From NCBI GenBank assembly GCA_963805645.1, contig CAWDVA010000009.1:152349-216348 (forward strand): 64,000 nt of DNA, read 5' to 3'. Made by a program: the position numbers and the translations under genes. The DNA is from CAVXEH01 sp963805645. Lineage in GTDB: Bacteria > Chloroflexota > Limnocylindria > QHBO01. Within the stretch, counting starts at the first letter, position 1. Each line of letters opens with the position of its first letter. Below are positions 60,937-64,000 of the stretch, in pieces. The notes below the pieces were generated by a model. The model worked only from the letters and a program-made list of their open reading frames with translations, was not told the origin of the DNA and searched no databases.

Positions 60937-61152
60937 GTGGACGAGCTGCTTCTCATTCGGCTTGGCATCCTCGCCCTCGCGGCGGTCGGGATGCTCCAGG
61001 CGCTCTGGCTGGCGCGCCGCAGCCCCGGCCCAACAGTTGCGTTCGGCCCGTACCTGATCGAGAAGCGTACGTGGATTCGGCTGGTCGTCGGATGGAATCT
61101 CATTGGCTTGCCCCTCCTCGCGTTCTTCATGTTCGTCGTGTGGAACCCATGA
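60937..61152 (+). CDS. Small two-helix membrane protein
   Basis: 71 aa, GTG start, two hydrophobic segments (LLLIRLGILALAAVGMLQAL and WNLIGLPLLAFFMFVVW). Unrecognised. It starts 5 bp after the DUF2075-type fragment and may be in the same operon. Confidence 0.55.
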   Translation: MDELLLIRLGILALAAVGMLQALWLARRSPGPTVAFGPYLIEKRTWIRLVVGWNLIGLPLLAFFMFVVWNP

Positions 61153-61197
61153 CGGGAAGCCCGCAAGTGCCCGGTGCTGAGCCTCTGCAGCCGTGAG

Positions 61198-61797
61198 ATG
61201 AAGACCCCGCCAAGCCGCCAGATGAAAGAGGATCTCGAGGCCGCGCGCGCGGCGCGGCTCGGCCCGCGTGCCGCGCGCCTGATGCGGTTCAACGACTGGT
61301 TCTTCGAGCACTACCTGATCGGGATGCTCATTGGGGTCCCGCTGGGACTCGTGGTCATCGTCCCCATCATGATGGGCTTCTTCGCCGCCTGGCATGCCTT
61401 GCCTATCGATCCTGTCTTCAGGAGCAACGCCGCGACTGGCCTGGCACTGATGGCCTTCATCGTGGTGGGCGCCACACTGCTCAATGTCGAGGTTCGCCGA
61501 CGCATGGCGAGAGGGATCCGGCAGCGGACCGGGGTGCCCGTGGCCTGGTGGCGGATTCCGCGGGACCGCTTTGGGGTGTGGCAGTGGCAGTCCGATCCGC
61601 GAGTCTTTGACGCCTGGCTGGAGGAGCAGCGGGCGCAGCCGGCGAGCACCGGTTCCAGGTGGCACGACGGGCTCACCTCAATGTGGTTGCTGGTGGGGGT
61701 TGCGGCGTTCGCAGCTCTCCTCTTCTGGCATTGGCAGATCGGACTGCTGGCTGGCGCGCTGGCCCTGCTGCTCTTCGCACGACCGCGGAACCGCTGA
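61198..61797 (+). CDS. Integral membrane protein
   Basis: 199 aa. Two membrane helices are at about 40-62 and 75-95, and two more near the C-terminus (MWLLVGVAAFAALLFWHWQ and IGLLAGALALLLFA), around a cytosolic loop with WWRIPRDRFGVWQW. Unrecognised. ATG 61198 was used; GTG 61174 is possible. Confidence 0.6.
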   Translation: MKTPPSRQMKEDLEAARAARLGPRAARLMRFNDWFFEHYLIGMLIGVPLGLVVIVPIMMGFFAAWHALPIDPVFRSNAATGLALMAFIVVGATLLNVEVRRRMARGIRQRTGVPVAWWRIPRDRFGVWQWQSDPRVFDAWLEEQRAQPASTGSRWHDGLTSMWLLVGVAAFAALLFWHWQIGLLAGALALLLFARPRNR

Positions 61798-62099
61798 CCG
61801 GCGGCGTCGTGGCGGGGAGCGCCTCATTCGGCACGTCCCGGTAGATCAGCCATGACGGAAGTACGGCATCGGCGGGTTGTTTCGGTTGCTAGAGTGCATT
61901 CACTGCCCATAGGGGGAGGCCGCCCAAGGCCCATGATTCGGCGTAGCGATTCACGCATCGCGCGCGTGCCCGCGCGCCACGACCATGCTCAAGGGTGAGG
62001 GGTGGCCTGTCGCCCGGCTGAGTCCCGTCACCTCTGAGACCGGACTCATGGCCAGGCAGCGCGACGGTGGGGCAGCCAGGCCCGTCCGCGAGCCGTGAC
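61798..62099. other. Non-coding interval
   Basis: No gene is supported. It contains several short GC-rich palindromes (for example CGCGCGTGCCCGCGCG near 61958-61975) and a TAGAGT box near 61890 that could be a -10 element. Nothing else stands out. Confidence 0.3.
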
Positions 62100-62441
62100 A
62101 TGCCGGAGTTCCTCTTCTTCGCCGTCTTCATCATGTTCGCCGTAGGCCAGCCACTGACTCGCCGCTGGGTCGCTCGTCGCTGGGCCGACGGCCGACTGGG
62201 CAACCTCAGCGCGGTCCTGATCCTGCTTGGAACGTCCGGCGTTGGGCTGGGCCTCCTGCTCCTGGTTGGCATGGTCATCCTCCATCCGTCACCGGATGCC
62301 ATCCCAGCCGTGGGCGCAATGCTGTTCTTCACGTCGGTCGTCTTTGGGTTCGCGATGACCGCGGCAACGTACGCGTCCAGCCATGGTGTGCGCGAGCACC
62401 TGCGGGCCCAACGCGCCAAGCAGGACAGGTCGAAGGGATGA
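62100..62441 (+). CDS. Three-helix integral membrane protein
   Basis: 113 aa with three hydrophobic segments (FLFFAVFIMFAVG, SAVLILLGTSGVGLGLLLLVG and AMLFFTSVVFGFAMTAAT) and a basic tail HLRAQRAKQDRSKG. Unrecognised. Its stop overlaps the next start by 4 bp (ATGA). Confidence 0.6.
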   Translation: MPEFLFFAVFIMFAVGQPLTRRWVARRWADGRLGNLSAVLILLGTSGVGLGLLLLVGMVILHPSPDAIPAVGAMLFFTSVVFGFAMTAATYASSHGVREHLRAQRAKQDRSKG

Positions 62442-63214
62442 ACACGCGTCAGTGGCGCGCCGGCCTGGCCTTCGTGGTGGCGATCGGCGTGGCTCTCTCC
62501 GCCTGCGACGGTCGCGGCACCGCAACGCTCAGCCCGGCGCCTGGAGCCACCTCGTCCAGCCCGCCAGTTGCCACCACAGTGCCAACACCGACCGCAACGC
62601 CCAGCCTTTCCGCCACTCCAACCCCGGAGCCGAGTCCGTCGACCACGGAGGCTGCTGCGGTCGAGCCCGGATGCTTCGACCTCACGGCCTCGACTGGCAC
62701 CCCGGCGCCGATGCCCTCCATGGTTCCCACCGCAACACTCCGCAATCGCCTGCCGATCCTCGACCCGGTGTTCTCACAGCGGATGGCCTTCATCGGCTCC
62801 TCGCTGACGGACGGCGGCATCGCGAGCATCTATGTCTCTGCCTTCCAGGCATGCAGCGGGGCCGGCCGAGCCAGCATCCGCTTCGGGTGGGTCAAAGGCG
62901 GCGAGGACGCAGGCGTCGTGCCCATGGCGGTCGAGATCAACGGGTACAGCGGCTGGCAGCTGGCGGCGATGATGATCGACGGGAACGCGCAGGATCCGGC
63001 CCTGCGGAGCAGGCTCACCTTGGGAGCGCACCACGGGTGGGAGTACCTCTACACCGATAGCCTCGCCCTGAGCGCCAGCTCCACGACGCTGTACATCATG
63101 CAGGCCTTCTGTTGTGTCGACGCCACCGGCACCGACACGTTCAGCTTCGAGCAGGTCGTCAACGACTATCTCGACCGCACGAACGACACCCCCGCGCCGA
63201 TGCCGGCGGATTGA
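62438..63214 (+). CDS. Secreted lipoprotein with Pro/Thr linker
   Basis: 258 aa. It has a signal peptide and lipobox LSAC (about 20-23), then a Pro/Thr/Ser/Ala linker (about 27-75). A globular domain with several Cys residues (CFDL, QACSGAG, AFCCVDATG) follows. The linker is like that of the other lipoproteins here. No domain is recognised. It is translationally coupled to the upstream membrane gene. Confidence 0.7.
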   Translation: MNTRQWRAGLAFVVAIGVALSACDGRGTATLSPAPGATSSSPPVATTVPTPTATPSLSATPTPEPSPSTTEAAAVEPGCFDLTASTGTPAPMPSMVPTATLRNRLPILDPVFSQRMAFIGSSLTDGGIASIYVSAFQACSGAGRASIRFGWVKGGEDAGVVPMAVEINGYSGWQLAAMMIDGNAQDPALRSRLTLGAHHGWEYLYTDSLALSASSTTLYIMQAFCCVDATGTDTFSFEQVVNDYLDRTNDTPAPMPAD

Positions 63215-63307
63215 CACCAAAGAGCGTCTGGGTGGCGTCCGTCCTGAGCGAAGGCAGTGCTAACCTGCGGAGCGGCGACAACCGCCGCTGCCCAGGAGGG
63301 GGTGCAG

Positions 63308-64000
63308 TTGCCCGAGTCTGAAGGCCGCAGGGCCTATCACGAGTCCGACGACGACAGCTGGTTCGACCGGCTTCTGATGGCATTCGTGCGGCGAGTGTCA
63401 GGACGAACGATCGTCGCCGTCTCCCTTGTCCTGTATCCCGGTTTCGGCTTGATCCTCCCATTACTGCTGGCGTGGCCGACGCTTTGGCTGGTTGACGCCA
63501 ACGTGTTCGGAGTCTTCTTCGCTGCCCTGCTCAGCCTTGGCTGGCTCGTTGCACAGCTCGAGGCGAAGGATCGGCGGCACCTCCTCGAGTGGACCACAGA
63601 CCTTCGGCACCTCACTGCCGAGGAGTTCGAATGGTTCGTGGGCGAGGTCTTCCGCCGCGAAGGCTGGGACGTCACCGAGACAGGACGGCAGGACGCGGCG
63701 GACGGCAACGTCGACCTTGTGCTGACGAAGGGCAAGGAGCGCGTCATCGTTCAGTGCAAGCTCTGGCAGTCATGGTGGGTGGGCGTGAAGGAGATCCGAG
63801 CCTTCGCCGGAACGCTTCGGGCCGACCACCGACCAGACACGAGAGGCCTCTTCGTGACCTTCAGCGACTTCACCGAGGAGGCCCGTCAGGAGGCAAAGCG
63901 AGCCGATGTCGAGCTCCTTGGTAGGCACGAGCTATTCCTCCGGGCAGAGAGGGCACGCCGAGCGGAGCCATGCCCAATCTGCGAGCAGCCCGATGCTCCT
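63308..64000 (+). CDS. Membrane-anchored Mrr-like restriction endonuclease, 3' truncated by window end
   Basis: At least 231 aa; the frame runs off the window. TTG start with AGGAGG 8 nt upstream. Two membrane helices (VAVSLVLYPGFGLILPLLLAW and FGVFFAALLSLGWLVAQL) are followed by an Mrr_cat-type nuclease core: FEWFVGEVFRREGWDVTETG, then DGNVDLVLTKGKERVIVQCK. The catalytic D...QxK arrangement is present. The end (CPICEQPDAP) starts a zinc ribbon. Such proteins are type IV-like defence or stress nucleases. AGCGGCG-ACAAC-CGCCGCT, a hairpin, lies 10-25 nt upstream. Confidence 0.85.
   Translation, partial: MPESEGRRAYHESDDDSWFDRLLMAFVRRVSGRTIVAVSLVLYPGFGLILPLLLAWPTLWLVDANVFGVFFAALLSLGWLVAQLEAKDRRHLLEWTTDLRHLTAEEFEWFVGEVFRREGWDVTETGRQDAADGNVDLVLTKGKERVIVQCKLWQSWWVGVKEIRAFAGTLRADHRPDTRGLFVTFSDFTEEARQEAKRADVELLGRHELFLRAERARRAEPCPICEQPDAP

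Overview
The window is 64 kb of very GC-rich bacterial chromosome with densely packed, short operons. No rRNA, tRNA, CRISPR array, phage module or recognisable transposase was seen. Several things point to an uncultured soil or freshwater Chloroflexota of the Limnocylindria/Ellin6529 type, although an actinobacterium cannot be excluded without a marker gene. These are the proline/alanine/threonine-rich lipoproteins, many ECF sigma factors paired with membrane-anchored sensor proteins, several class III nucleotidyl cyclases, an actinobacterial-style UvrD2 helicase with a C-terminal HRDC-like segment, and the high GC. The lineage is an inference.

Layout. 0.4-7 kb: an RhlE-type DEAD-box helicase, a small Cys-rich protein, a lipoprotein, a run of yeast-type cytosine deaminase, SAM methyltransferase and GNAT acetyltransferase, then EVE-domain and EamA genes on the other strand. 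7.3-12.9 kb: ECF sigma/sensor pair 1, a secreted propeller lipoprotein, a LysE exporter and a DODA-type dioxygenase. 13-20 kb: a RIO-family kinase, a solo SLATT-like membrane protein, an ABC-2 exporter next to a membrane gene with an in-frame amber stop, DUF1801, YCII and a DsrE gene with a large internal deletion. 20-26.5 kb: divergent HxlR regulator and flavin monooxygenase, an oxidoreductase, a MerB-like protein and the first cyclase. 26.6-34 kb: two paralogous secreted repeat proteins that share an almost identical 119-bp leader, flanking a TetR locus, an SGNH hydrolase and ECF/sensor pair 2. 34-36.5 kb: a lipoprotein nucleoside hydrolase and a scar made of a vapC 3' fragment joined to an FtsX-permease fragment, then small membrane and secreted peptides. 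36.7-46.4 kb: an XRE-TPR regulator, small DUF genes, a serine hydrolase, UvrD2-like helicase, Imm5-like protein, Nudix hydrolase and a discoidin-domain lipoprotein. 46.4-56 kb: three more cyclases and a cyclase fragment, ECF/anti-sigma pair 3, a frameshifted LigD-type polymerase, and two divergent VapBC modules with visible operators. 56-64 kb: an SDR/DUF2867 protein, two small membrane proteins with a shared leader, HNH nuclease, truncated DUF4160 with two DUF2442 genes, an N-terminal piece of a DUF2075-type protein, and a membrane-anchored Mrr-like nuclease running off the end.

How the genes work together. The dominant theme is envelope sensing and second-messenger signalling: three ECF systems, four complete cyclases and many single-gene lipoproteins. 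A second theme is small-scale genome decay. I count at least ten broken or partial genes, several near toxin-antitoxin genes or duplicated segments. A third is short dispersed palindromic sequences confined mostly to intergenic DNA.
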